A stretch of DNA of 64,000 bases from the NCBI RefSeq assembly GCF_001315015.1, contig NZ_CP012916.1, forward strand, positions 336,001-400,000, written 5' to 3'. This document shows, piece by piece, positions 17,271 through 25,473 of this stretch. Origin of the DNA: Azospirillum brasilense (lineage in GTDB: Bacteria; Pseudomonadota; Alphaproteobacteria; Azospirillales; Azospirillaceae). The translations under genes were made by a program, and so were the position numbers. The stretch's first letter is position 1. Each line of letters opens with the position of its first letter. The notes beneath the pieces are model-generated. The model was not told the origin of the DNA and searched no databases. It was given only the letters and a program-made list of their open reading frames with translations.

Positions 17271-18001
17271 GAATGATACTCCTTAACGATGGGATTCGGT
17301 GGGGTGGGGGATTTCCTACCCCGAAATGGCGAGGTACCCCTAAGCCTTTACCCAAATACCGTTCGGCGGGGCTGTGACAAAACTAAGGTCAAACCCAGGC
17401 AAATGTTGAGTTCATAGAGTCAAAACACAATAATCATCAACGTTCATTACGTCATTCCTGTCACCTTGTCTTCAAAGCCCTTCGAAAATCTAAACATCTA
17501 ATTTTGGACGTCGTGGCGTATCAGTGGCTTTACGGTCTCCACCCAAGATAAAGACTCATGATCAGCGGAAGTGGCGGAATTGTTTGCTCGAAATACTTTT
17601 AAAGAAGCCCGGAAGACGGTTTTGTCGAAATTTGACGAAATGCCTTGAAATGACCCGCAAGTCCTATGCGTTTGGCTTAGGATTACGCCGTTGATCATTG
17701 CTCTTCGGGGGTATCCGACGATGCTGCGGGGCATTCAAAACACTGGCTTTTAAAAATCCATCGAAGAAAGCAGGCGGTTTTGAAAGTCGGAATTTGAAAG
17801 CGGTGGCTGAGCGGTGCGGGCCGCTTGGGGGTGCGCGGTGTGCGAAACGCGCTCCGTCAGGCCACCCGAACAGGCGCTGCCCGATGTCCAAGCCACTCCG
17901 GCAGCCCGCCGATGTCGAGCGGAACGCCGCCGGATGGCTGTGGCAACGCCCCCGAAAGGGCAAAATTTTTTTACTTGCGTCTGTTCGGCATGCGGGCCGG
18001 A
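17271..18001. other. 731-bp low-GC non-coding region upstream of the RTX gene
   Basis: Clearly AT-richer than its neighbours. It holds the promoter region of the RTX gene (start 17270). TACCCC-type elements occur at 17318-17323 and 17332-17337. Short minus-strand frames between 17498 and 17963 lack ribosome sites and protein-like composition, so I do not call genes. A small RNA cannot be excluded from sequence alone. Confidence 0.55.
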
Positions 18002-18217
18002 TCAGACTTTTCCGGCCTCGGCGGCATCCAACGCGACCCGCGCCAACTGCATCAGCTTGTCGTCGACCGCCGCCTGATCATAGCCGGGGTTGTCGGCCAG
18101 CGAATCGCGCAGACGCATGGCGATGAACTCGCCGGTGTGGTGCTTGTCGTAGAGATGGACGTCGCCGATGGCGTCGGCGACGCGCTTCAGGGTGTTCCGG
18201 TCCCACTGTGTGGTCAT
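18002..18217 (-). CDS. Small hypothetical protein, 71 residues
   Basis: Start ATG 18217 with AAGGAGC eight bases upstream; an upstream in-frame ATG at 18250 lacks a ribosome site. The protein is hydrophilic and mostly helical in composition (WDRNTLKRVADAIGDVHLYD, then a second amphipathic stretch and an Ala-rich tail). No known domain is recognised. It lies 71 bases downstream of the HlyD-like gene on the same strand and upstream of the RTX gene, so it could be co-expressed with the exporter. The strong ribosome site and codon-like composition make it a likely real gene; function unknown. Confidence 0.65.
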   Translation of the reverse strand: MTTQWDRNTLKRVADAIGDVHLYDKHHTGEFIAMRLRDSLADNPGYDQAAVDDKLMQLARVALDAAEAGKV

Positions 18218-18288
18218 GCTCGCACGCTCCTTTTCTTGCCTGCTGGGCAACGGGGGAGCGTGCGAAATGATCCAGCGCGGCGGCGCGG

Positions 18289-19662
18289 TCAGTTCTCGCG
18301 GAAGGCGCGGTTCATGCCGTCGGTCAACGGCGTCAGGAAATACTCGATGGCCTTGCGGGTGTGCCCATGGATCATCACCTCGGTCGGCATGCCGGGATGC
18401 AGGTCCACGTTTGGCAGCGCCTTCAGCGCCGCGGCGTCGAGACTGATCCGCGCGAGGAAATAGGCCTGCCCGGTCCGCTCGTCCTCAAGCTGGTCGGCGG
18501 ATAGGGTGAGCACCTTGCCCTGGACTGGCGGGACCAGCCGCTGACGGTAGCCGACCAGCCGCACCATGGCGCTGCCGCCCACGTCGATGTTCTGCACGTC
18601 GGCAGGGGCGACGCGGGCCTCGACGATCAACCCATCGTCCTGCGGGACGATGTCGAGGATGCCCTGGCCCGTCGGTATGACGCCGCCCGGCGTGTAGAAG
18701 CGCAAGTTGGTGACCCGGCCCGCTTGGGGGGCGACGAGTTCCTGGCGCTTCAGCACGTCGCCGGCGCTGCGCAGCCGCTCCGACAAGTCGGAGACGGTGG
18801 CTTGGATGGTCTGAAGCTCATTCCCGACCTCCGACCGGCGGGTGTTGCCGAGGTTGATGATCTCCAGCTCCGCCGCGGCGATTCCCTGCTCGGCCTTCGA
18901 CTTGTCGGCCTGGATCTCGCCCAGCCGGCCCCTGGTGTCGGCGACGTTGCGCTGAAGCTCCAGCATGCGCGGCTTGCGCTCGTAGCCCTTGGCGAGCAGC
19001 GTCTCGACGATCCGCAGCTCGTCCTGGGTGTAGCGCAGCCGGTCGTTGGCGGCCACGCGCTGCGACTCGAGCGCCACCAACTCGTCGCGGAGTTGGCCGA
19101 TGCGCTTGCGCTGGATGGAGATCTGCCCCTGATAGGCGTCGCGCCGCGATTCGAACAGGCGCTGTTCGGCGGCCAGCGCCTCGGCGGCGACGGAGCTGGT
19201 CTTGGCGGCGGCCACCAGCTCGTCGGCGTAGACCGGGGTCTTGGCGTCGGTCTGCTCGGCGCGCAGCCGGGCAAGCCGGGCCAGCGAGGTCCAGTACTGC
19301 CCGTGAAGCTGGGCGACCACGGCGCCGCTCTGCGTGGTGTCGAGCCGCAGCAGGACCTGCCCGGCCGTGACCATGTCGCCGTCCTTGACCAGCAGTTCGC
19401 TGAGGATGCCGCCCTCCAGGTGGGAGACGGTCTTGCGGTGGCTTTCCACCATGATGGTGCCGGGCGCGATGGCCGCGCTGTCCAGGCTGGCGGTGAAGGC
19501 CCAGCCGAAGAAGCCGCCGAAGCCGATGGCGACGGCCAGCGCACCCGCCAGCGCGGTGCCGCGCAGCGTCGGTTCGTGCGGCGTCACGTCGATGACCGGC
19601 GCCCAGGCGGCGGTGAGGGGGGAAGGCGCGTTCGCGGGCTGGGAAAGCGTCGTGTCGGTCAT
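18289..19662 (-). CDS. HlyD/PrsE-family type I secretion periplasmic adaptor
   Basis: 457 residues. A single N-terminal membrane segment (about 35-60, ALAGALAVAIGFGGFFGWAF) is followed by a biotinyl-lipoyl half (VESHRKTVSHLEGGILSELL), a long alpha-helical hairpin of coiled coil (about 110-290), the second lipoyl half, and a beta-barrel with VVPQDDGLIVEARV, the usual order for HlyD/PrsE/LapC adaptors. Length is normal for the family. Start ATG 19662 overlaps the stop of the ABC gene by four bases. Together they form the inner-membrane part of a type I system; the outer-membrane TolC partner is not in the window. The RTX protein is the obvious cargo, and the signal-less beta-helix protein a possible one. 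Confidence 0.93.
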   Translation of the reverse strand: MTDTTLSQPANAPSPLTAAWAPVIDVTPHEPTLRGTALAGALAVAIGFGGFFGWAFTASLDSAAIAPGTIMVESHRKTVSHLEGGILSELLVKDGDMVTAGQVLLRLDTTQSGAVVAQLHGQYWTSLARLARLRAEQTDAKTPVYADELVAAAKTSSVAAEALAAEQRLFESRRDAYQGQISIQRKRIGQLRDELVALESQRVAANDRLRYTQDELRIVETLLAKGYERKPRMLELQRNVADTRGRLGEIQADKSKAEQGIAAAELEIINLGNTRRSEVGNELQTIQATVSDLSERLRSAGDVLKRQELVAPQAGRVTNLRFYTPGGVIPTGQGILDIVPQDDGLIVEARVAPADVQNIDVGGSAMVRLVGYRQRLVPPVQGKVLTLSADQLEDERTGQAYFLARISLDAAALKALPNVDLHPGMPTEVMIHGHTRKAIEYFLTPLTDGMNRAFREN

Positions 19663-21380
19663 GCGGATTCTCCCGTCCGGACCAGCCGGGCCACCTTCAC
19701 GGCGCCGCCGGGCTGGACCATCTTCAGCACGTCGGTGCGTTCGCCGAAATGCTCGACCATGCCGTCCTTGAGGACGAGCAGCTTGTCGGCGACCGACACG
19801 ATGGAGGGGCGGTGCGCGACCATCACGATGGTGGCGCCGTCGCGCCGCGCGTGGTTGATCGCGGTCAGCAGCGCCTGCTCGCCCTCATGGTCGAGGTTGG
19901 AGTTGGGCTCGTCCAGCACGATCAGGCGGGGCTTGCCGAACAGCGCGCGGGCCAGCGCGATGCGCTGCCGCTGCCCGCCGGACAGGGCGAAGGCATTCTC
20001 GCCGACCGGCGTGTCGTAGCCGAAGGGCAGGCGCCCGATCATGTCGTGGACTCCGGCCAGCCGGGCGGCGCGCACGATCTCCGCCGGGTCGGCCTGGGCC
20101 ATGCGGGCGATGTTCTCGCCGATGGTGCCGTCGAGCAGCGCCACCGATTGCGGGACGTAGCCGACATACTGGCCGAAGCTCTCGCGCTCCCACAGGAAGG
20201 TGCTGGTGCCGTCGAGGTAGATGCCCCCGGCGGTGGGTTCCCAGATGCCGACGAGCAGGCGGGCGAGGGTCGACTTGCCGGCCCCCGACGGGCCGATGAT
20301 CCCCAGCACCTCCCCCGGCTCCAGCGCGAAGGAGACGCCGCGCAGCACCGGGCGCTGCAGGCCCTTCGGCACATGGCTGACGCGGTCGACGGTCAGGCGC
20401 CCGTCGGGGCGGGGCAACGGCATGGTGCTGCGCCGCGCGCCCTCGCCGTTCAGAAGCTCGCGGATGCGCTTGTGGGCCGTCTGGGCGACGATCCACTGCC
20501 GCCAGTTCTCCACCAGATGCTCGAAGGGCTGGAGCAGGCGGGCCATGATGATGCCGGTGGCGATCATGCTGCCCGGCGACGCCTCGTTCCGGATGACCAG
20601 CGCCGCGCCTGCGGAGATGGTGGCGATCTGCAGGATCAGGCGCAGCGAGCGGGAAGCCGAGGCCATGCCGCGCGACAGCACCACGCCCCGGTCGATCAGC
20701 GAGGCCGAGCCGATCTGCGCCATCTGCCAGCGCCGGGCCAGCGGCGGCAGCATGCCCATGGCCTCGATGGCCTCGGCGTGACGGACGGTGCTGGCGACGT
20801 CGGCGAAGACCTTGGCCGACGCCTCGTTCGCGTCGGCGATGGGGCGGCGGGTCAGCGCGTCGGTCAGCGCGTTCATGGTCAGCAGCAGCAGCGCCGACCC
20901 CACCGCGATCCAGCCGTAGATCGGGTGCAGGATGAACAGGATGACCAGGAAGATCGGCGTCCACAGCAGGTCCAGCGGCACCACCACGGCGTTGCTGGTC
21001 ATGAAGTTCCGCAGGTCGTTCAGGTCGCGCATCGTCTGGCCGGCGTTGCGCGTCCCGCCGCCCAGAGCGTCCACGATCGCCGCCTGCAGCGCCGGCACAT
21101 TGAAGCGGTGCGCGATCACCGCCCCGCAGACCAGGAAGGCGCGAGCCCGGATGAAATCCAGCACGCCGTACAGCACCAGCCCGCCCACGGAGATCACCGC
21201 GAGCATCGTCAGCGTCTCCAGGCTGCGGCTGCTCATCACGCGATCGTAGACCTGCATCGTGTAGAGCGGCACCACCAGCATCAGGATGTTGACGAAGAAG
21301 GTGAGGGTGCCGGCCAGCAGCAGGCCGCGTCCGATCTTTCGGTAGGCTTGGGTCAGCAGGGTCCGATCCGTACCGCTCAT
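19659..21380 (-). CDS. PrsD-type type I secretion ABC transporter (permease-ATPase)
   Basis: 573 residues from ATG 21380 (AAGGA upstream). N-terminal half: six-helix ABC exporter domain starting near LLLAGTLTFFVNILML. C-terminal half: Walker A GPSGAGKSTLARLL, Q-loop VGYVPQSVALLDGT, signature LSGGQRQRIALARAL, Walker B PRLIVLDEPNSNLD and H-loop VMVAHRPS, all intact. There is no C39 peptidase domain, as in PrsD/AprD-type exporters. First gene of a two-gene unit with the HlyD-like adaptor. Energises export of RTX-type or signal-less proteins across both membranes with an unlinked TolC. Confidence 0.94.
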   Translation of the reverse strand: MSGTDRTLLTQAYRKIGRGLLLAGTLTFFVNILMLVVPLYTMQVYDRVMSSRSLETLTMLAVISVGGLVLYGVLDFIRARAFLVCGAVIAHRFNVPALQAAIVDALGGGTRNAGQTMRDLNDLRNFMTSNAVVVPLDLLWTPIFLVILFILHPIYGWIAVGSALLLLTMNALTDALTRRPIADANEASAKVFADVASTVRHAEAIEAMGMLPPLARRWQMAQIGSASLIDRGVVLSRGMASASRSLRLILQIATISAGAALVIRNEASPGSMIATGIIMARLLQPFEHLVENWRQWIVAQTAHKRIRELLNGEGARRSTMPLPRPDGRLTVDRVSHVPKGLQRPVLRGVSFALEPGEVLGIIGPSGAGKSTLARLLVGIWEPTAGGIYLDGTSTFLWERESFGQYVGYVPQSVALLDGTIGENIARMAQADPAEIVRAARLAGVHDMIGRLPFGYDTPVGENAFALSGGQRQRIALARALFGKPRLIVLDEPNSNLDHEGEQALLTAINHARRDGATIVMVAHRPSIVSVADKLLVLKDGMVEHFGERTDVLKMVQPGGAVKVARLVRTGESA

Positions 21381-21881
21381 GCCAGTTCCTTTTCTTGCGT
21401 CCCGCGTTCCGGCCGCGTTCCGGAGTCCTGCGTTCTCAGGTTTGGGGGCGGGCCATGAAGCCGGCCATGCAAAGGGTTTCATGGTTAACGAAATGTTGAG
21501 ATGCGGCCGCGTCGCATGAACTCCTTTTGAGACGAAGTCCGGACAAAGGCCGCCCATAGCGGGAAGACTGGTCCCGCTCCATTTCCGCTTACGTCCGACG
21601 CTGCGCTGCGGCGTGTGACAACTTTGAGCCCTTACCCCGTCCGACATTGATCGAAAGAGGTATTTGCAGCGCTGTAAAATATTGTTTTAAAACATTTTTC
21701 CGATCATGCGCCAAGCATTTCAAGGCGCCCGTGTCTCTTTTTCGTCAACTGGTCTTCCGTCTGAATTGACGGCATGGTGCATCGCGGAACTCTTGCACTT
21801 GCCACCGGGGGATGTACGATCCTTTGATGCCGGCGGGTGTCTGGACTGACGAATATTTCTAAAATCCAAGGAATATTTACG
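21381..21881. other. Divergent intergenic region, 501 bp
   Basis: Between the exporter operon (leftward) and galE (rightward). The stretch around 21668-21705 is very AT-rich (TGTAAAATATTGTTTTAAAA) and is the most promoter-like part, though I cannot assign a -35/-10 pair confidently. No supported gene or RNA. Confidence 0.5.
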
Positions 21882-22901
21882 ATGAACACGCCCCACACCG
21901 TACTCGTAACCGGCGGTGCCGGCTATGTTGGCAGTCATTGCGTGGCCGAACTGCTCGACCGCGGCTTCCGGGTCGTCGTGCTCGACAACCTGCGCCAGGG
22001 CCACCGCGCCGCCGTGCCGTCCGACGCCGCCTTCGTTGAAGCCGACCTTGCCGACATGGACGCGCTGACCCGCGTCTTTGCCGAATGGCGATTCGACGCG
22101 GTGTTCCATTTCGCCGCCCTCTCGCTGGTCGGTGAATCGATGCGCGACCCGCATCTCTATCTGCACGGCAACACCGTCAACTCGCTGAACCTGATCCGTG
22201 CGGCGACCACGGCGGGCGTGCGCAAGATGGTCTTCTCCTCGACCGCCAACCTGTTCGGCACGCCGGAGCGTCTGCCGATCGACGAGGAGACCACCATCGA
22301 TCCGGGCAGCCCCTACGGCGAATCCAAATTCTTCATCGAGCGCGCGCTGCATTGGGCGGACCGCTGCCACGGCCTGCGTTCCGCCTGCCTGCGCTACTTC
22401 AACGCCGCCGGCGCGCACCCGAACGGCACGCTGGGCGAGGACCACGCCCCGGAAACCCACCTGATCCCGCTGGTGCTCGACGCGGCCAGCGGCCGGCGCT
22501 CGCACATCGAGATCTTCGGCGACGACTACCCGACGGCGGACGGCACCTGCGTGCGCGACTACATCCATGTCTGCGACCTCGCCGACGCGCATCTGCGGGT
22601 GCTGCCGGCGCTGGAGACGCGCAGCGTCCGCTTCAACCTGGGCAACGGCACGGGCTACAGCGTCCGCGAGGTGATCGCGGCGACGGAGCGGGTCACCGGC
22701 TTGACGGTCCCGGTCAGGGTCGGGCCGCGCCGCGCCGGCGATCCGGCGGTGCTGATCGCCTCGTCGGAGCGCATCCGGGGCGAGCTGGGCTGGTCCCCGC
22801 GCTTCCCCGATCTGGACAGCATCATCGGCAGCGCGTGGGAATGGCGCCGCCGCCATCCGGGCGGCTACCGCGGCCCGGCCGTGGCGCAGGCCGCCGAGTG
22901 A
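21882..22901 (+). CDS. galE: UDP-glucose 4-epimerase
   Basis: 339 residues from ATG 21882 (AAGGAA eight bases upstream; an upstream in-frame start lacks a site). The NAD-binding loop GGAGYVGSH (11-19) opens a Rossmann fold; FHFAALSLVGES, SSTANLFG and PYGESKF (Tyr145, Lys149) form the extended-SDR active site; LRYFNAAGAHPNG and DGTCVRDYIHVCDLADAH are GalE substrate-binding signatures. Interconverts UDP-glucose and UDP-galactose, feeding sugar donors to the glycosyltransferases of this region and to exopolysaccharide. The catalytic Ser/Thr region SSTANLFG differs slightly from the common SSSATVYG but keeps the hydroxyl. Confidence 0.95.
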   Translation: MNTPHTVLVTGGAGYVGSHCVAELLDRGFRVVVLDNLRQGHRAAVPSDAAFVEADLADMDALTRVFAEWRFDAVFHFAALSLVGESMRDPHLYLHGNTVNSLNLIRAATTAGVRKMVFSSTANLFGTPERLPIDEETTIDPGSPYGESKFFIERALHWADRCHGLRSACLRYFNAAGAHPNGTLGEDHAPETHLIPLVLDAASGRRSHIEIFGDDYPTADGTCVRDYIHVCDLADAHLRVLPALETRSVRFNLGNGTGYSVREVIAATERVTGLTVPVRVGPRRAGDPAVLIASSERIRGELGWSPRFPDLDSIIGSAWEWRRRHPGGYRGPAVAQAAE

Positions 22902-22915
22902 CGGAGAAACGAGGG

Positions 22916-23452
22916 ATGAGCACGCAGCGCCGGGCGGGCGGCGAAGCCAAGCCGGCCGAAGCCAAATCGGATGCCATCGACGCGGCGGAACTGGCCGAGT
23001 ATCACGGGCTCGCCCGGCTGATCGAGCGGATGCACCGCCGCTTCCTCGACGTCGTGCGGGCCGGCCTGCTGCGGCAGGGTATCGACGACATCGGGCCGGT
23101 CCAGGCGCTGATGGTGATGCTGATCGGCGACGACGAGCCGTCGGTCCGCGACCTGATGGAGCGCGGCTATTACCTGGGGTCCAACGCCTCCTACAGCCTG
23201 AAGATCCTGGTCGAGGCTGGCTACATCGACCGCGGCGCCAGCCAGCGCGACCGCCGCACGGCCCGTCTGCGCCTGACCGACAAGGGTCGCACGCTGCGCG
23301 ACGAGCTGTTCAATCTGGAGCAGGTGCAGGCCACCGCCCTGGTCCGCAACGAGGCGGAGGCGGCCGATCTGAAGGCCGCCTACCGCACGCTGCGCCGGCT
23401 CGACCGCATCTGGGGCGACATGGTCCGCTACGCCGGCCAGGGCCTCGATTGA
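22916..23452 (+). CDS. MarR-family winged-helix regulator
   Basis: 178 residues from ATG 22916 (GAGGG just upstream), 14 bases after galE. After a charged N-terminal tail of about 35 residues, the core has a dimerisation helix, a helix-turn-helix (VRDLMERGYYLGSNASYSLK) and a beta wing (DRGASQRDRRTARLRLTDKG), with a C-terminal helix. Length and sequence resemble the LdtR branch of alphaproteobacterial MarR proteins, which control cell-wall remodelling genes. That subfamily link is from memory and moderate. Likely co-transcribed with galE. No operator is obvious. Confidence 0.85.
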   Translation: MSTQRRAGGEAKPAEAKSDAIDAAELAEYHGLARLIERMHRRFLDVVRAGLLRQGIDDIGPVQALMVMLIGDDEPSVRDLMERGYYLGSNASYSLKILVEAGYIDRGASQRDRRTARLRLTDKGRTLRDELFNLEQVQATALVRNEAEAADLKAAYRTLRRLDRIWGDMVRYAGQGLD

Positions 23453-23502
23453 GTGGCTCGATTGAACCGTCCTATGCATCTTTCATCCGCAGGCATCCGC
23501 AC

Positions 23503-24681
23503 ATGACCGACTCATCCCTGTCCATCCGCGACGTCGAGCGCCTGCTCGAATCCTCGTCGGCGGAGGCCCGCATCGACACGATGCAGAAGCTGGCCGGCGA
23601 TCTGGAGAAAGGCGGGCTGACCGACGCCGAACGGTCGCTGGCGCTGGAGGTCATGCACTGCTTCGCCGCTGACGCCCAGGTGGCGGTGCGCGAGGCCGTG
23701 GCCTGGCAGATCCGCAACAACGCCATGCTGACCGCGGAACTGGCCGAGCGGCTGGTGAAGGACGTGGCCCGCGTGGCCTTTCCGATCCTGCGCGACGCCG
23801 GGAGCCTCAGCGACGAGCTGCTGCTCGACGTGTTGGCCGACCCCGACGCCGGCAAGCACATGGCCGTCGCCAACCGCCACACCGTGTCGGCGCGGGTGGC
23901 TGGGGCGGTCGTCGAGACCGGCAACGTCGCGGTGGTGACCGCGCTGCTGCGCAACCCCGGCGCGGAGCTGGCGGAACCGGCGCTGCACCGGGCCTTGGAC
24001 CGCTTCGGCCGCGTGCGCATGGTCAGCGAGGCGGCGGCGACCCGTCCCGGCCTGCCGCTGGCCGTGGTGGAGCGGCTGGTCGCCTTCGTCTCCGACGCGG
24101 TGCGCGCCACGCTGGCCCACAGCCATGGCCTGTCCAAGGATCTGGTGGACCGGCTGGCCAACCGCGGGCGCGAGTCGGCGACGCTGCGGCTGCTGCGCCC
24201 GGCGCTCCGCGGCTCGGAGGATGTGGAGGCGGTGGCCCGCTGGCTGCACGCCAACGGACGCTTCACCGCGGCGCTGCTGTTCCGCGTGCTGTGCGCGGGC
24301 GACGTGGCGCTGTTCGCGGCGGGGCTGGGAGCGAAGGCCGGCATCCCGGCGGAGAACGCCCGCAAGCTGGCCTGGGACGACGGGGCGCTGGGGCTGCGGG
24401 CGGTGCTGAAGAAGGCGTCGGTCGCGCCGGTCCTGGTGCCGCCTTTCCAGGTGGCGATCGCCACGGCCAAACGCATGGGCTACGAGGGCAGCGACAACCG
24501 CCGCGACGATTTCCAGGCGGAGGTCATGGCCGACCTGTTCGCCGCCCTGACCCCGACCAACGAGTGGGCGGTGGACGAGTTGCTGTTGCAGCTCTTCGAC
24601 GGCGCGTCGGACGAGGTGATCGACCGCGCGCTGGATCAGGCGGGCTTGCCCTTCGCGCCGGTGCGCGGGACGGGGACGTGA
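23503..24681 (+). CDS. DUF2336 domain-containing protein
   Basis: 392 residues from ATG 23503; a TTG at 23449 overlapping the MarR stop is an alternative start. All-alpha protein of HEAT-like helical repeats: VERLLESSSAEARIDTMQKL, then blocks such as VAFPILRDAGSLSDELLLDV and AGAVVETGNVAVVTALLRN. This is the pattern of DUF2336 proteins, which are widespread in alphaproteobacteria and associated with signalling (some are linked to chemotaxis or PAS/REC proteins). No membrane segment or catalytic motif. Probably a soluble scaffold. Follows the MarR gene by 50 bases on the same strand and is followed by a palindromic repeat. Confidence 0.82.
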   Translation: MTDSSLSIRDVERLLESSSAEARIDTMQKLAGDLEKGGLTDAERSLALEVMHCFAADAQVAVREAVAWQIRNNAMLTAELAERLVKDVARVAFPILRDAGSLSDELLLDVLADPDAGKHMAVANRHTVSARVAGAVVETGNVAVVTALLRNPGAELAEPALHRALDRFGRVRMVSEAAATRPGLPLAVVERLVAFVSDAVRATLAHSHGLSKDLVDRLANRGRESATLRLLRPALRGSEDVEAVARWLHANGRFTAALLFRVLCAGDVALFAAGLGAKAGIPAENARKLAWDDGALGLRAVLKKASVAPVLVPPFQVAIATAKRMGYEGSDNRRDDFQAEVMADLFAALTPTNEWAVDELLLQLFDGASDEVIDRALDQAGLPFAPVRGTGT

Positions 24682-24704
24682 GGGTGCGGATGGGGCGACG
24701 CTTG

Positions 24705-24779
24705 CCCCCACCCTGACCCTCCTCCGCTGGGCGGGGGAGGGAAGGGGCCCGCGGCGAAGCCGTGGGAAGGGTGGGGGCC
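24705..24779. repeat. Palindromic GC-rich repeat element, copy 2 (intergenic)
   Basis: 75 bp with inverted ends CCCCCACCCT / AGGGTGGGGG and an internal CCGC...GGGGGAGGG block; aligns with the element at 8266-8368 apart from a central segment missing here. Lies between the convergent DUF2336 and TetR genes, where it may also act as a bidirectional terminator. Confidence 0.8.
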
Positions 24780-24782
24780 TCG

Positions 24783-25349
24783 CTAGATAACCCCCTCCGG
24801 CACCAGCACCTTCCCGCAAATGTCCCGCGCCTTCTCGAAGCGGTCCGGCGCGGCGGAGCGTGCCAGCAGTCCCTCTCCAAAGATGAACGAGTAGAAGAGA
24901 TACGCCCGCGCGAAGGCGTCGTCGGAATCCAACCCCATGCCAGCGAACAGCTCCGACACGCAGCGCAGGCGTTCGCGGTCGACCTCCGCCACGATCTCGG
25001 ACGCGCGGGGGTCGCGGCGCGCCCAGTCGCGCATCGCCAACTCTATGGCGATGCCGCGCGGGTTGTTGCTGCCGCCGTACAGCGACAGCACGTAGCGCAA
25101 GCCCTCGGCGGGCGTGCGGCCGTCCAGCCGGGTCTGCGCCTTGATCGCCTCGATGCGGCCGGTCTTCCAGCCTTCCAGCATCGCCTCCACCAGCTCCATC
25201 CGGTCGCGGAAGTGCCAGTAGAAGCTGCCCTTGGTCACCTTCAGCCGCTTGGCCAGAAGCTCGACCCGCACCTGCTCGACGCCGCCCTCCGCCAGGGCGG
25301 AAAAGGCGGCGGACAGCCAGGATTCACGGTTCAGCGTCTTCGCTTCCAT
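24783..25349 (-). CDS. TetR/AcrR-family transcriptional regulator
   Basis: 188 residues from ATG 25349, chosen for GGAG eight bases upstream. The N-terminal helix-turn-helix reads LAKRLKVTKGSFYWHFRDRM, the strongly conserved TetR recognition helix. The rest is an all-helical ligand/dimer domain with no clear subfamily. It sits 124 bases downstream of matB on the same strand and may regulate matB-linked or unlinked acyl-CoA genes; TetR proteins next to acyl-CoA enzymes often sense acyl-CoA (inference). No palindromic operator is evident close by. Confidence 0.92.
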   Translation of the reverse strand: MEAKTLNRESWLSAAFSALAEGGVEQVRVELLAKRLKVTKGSFYWHFRDRMELVEAMLEGWKTGRIEAIKAQTRLDGRTPAEGLRYVLSLYGGSNNPRGIAIELAMRDWARRDPRASEIVAEVDRERLRCVSELFAGMGLDSDDAFARAYLFYSFIFGEGLLARSAAPDRFEKARDICGKVLVPEGVI

Positions 25350-25473
25350 CGGCAACACTCCGGAGACCATACGGCAGCGTATCGATTCGCCGTTGGCCTG
25401 TCCAGAATCCGCCGGGTGGAAACAGTGCCGGACCTTATCCGGATGTGGCCGGAGAAGGAAAGCCAGGCGCGCC

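Noticed and set aside
17498..17963. Short minus-strand frames in the RTX upstream gap
   Set aside because: Composition and low GC are unlike the local genes and no ribosome sites are seen; treated as non-coding.
25350..25473. TetR operator between tetR and matB
   Set aside because: No clear inverted repeat of suitable size was found in the 124-bp gap.
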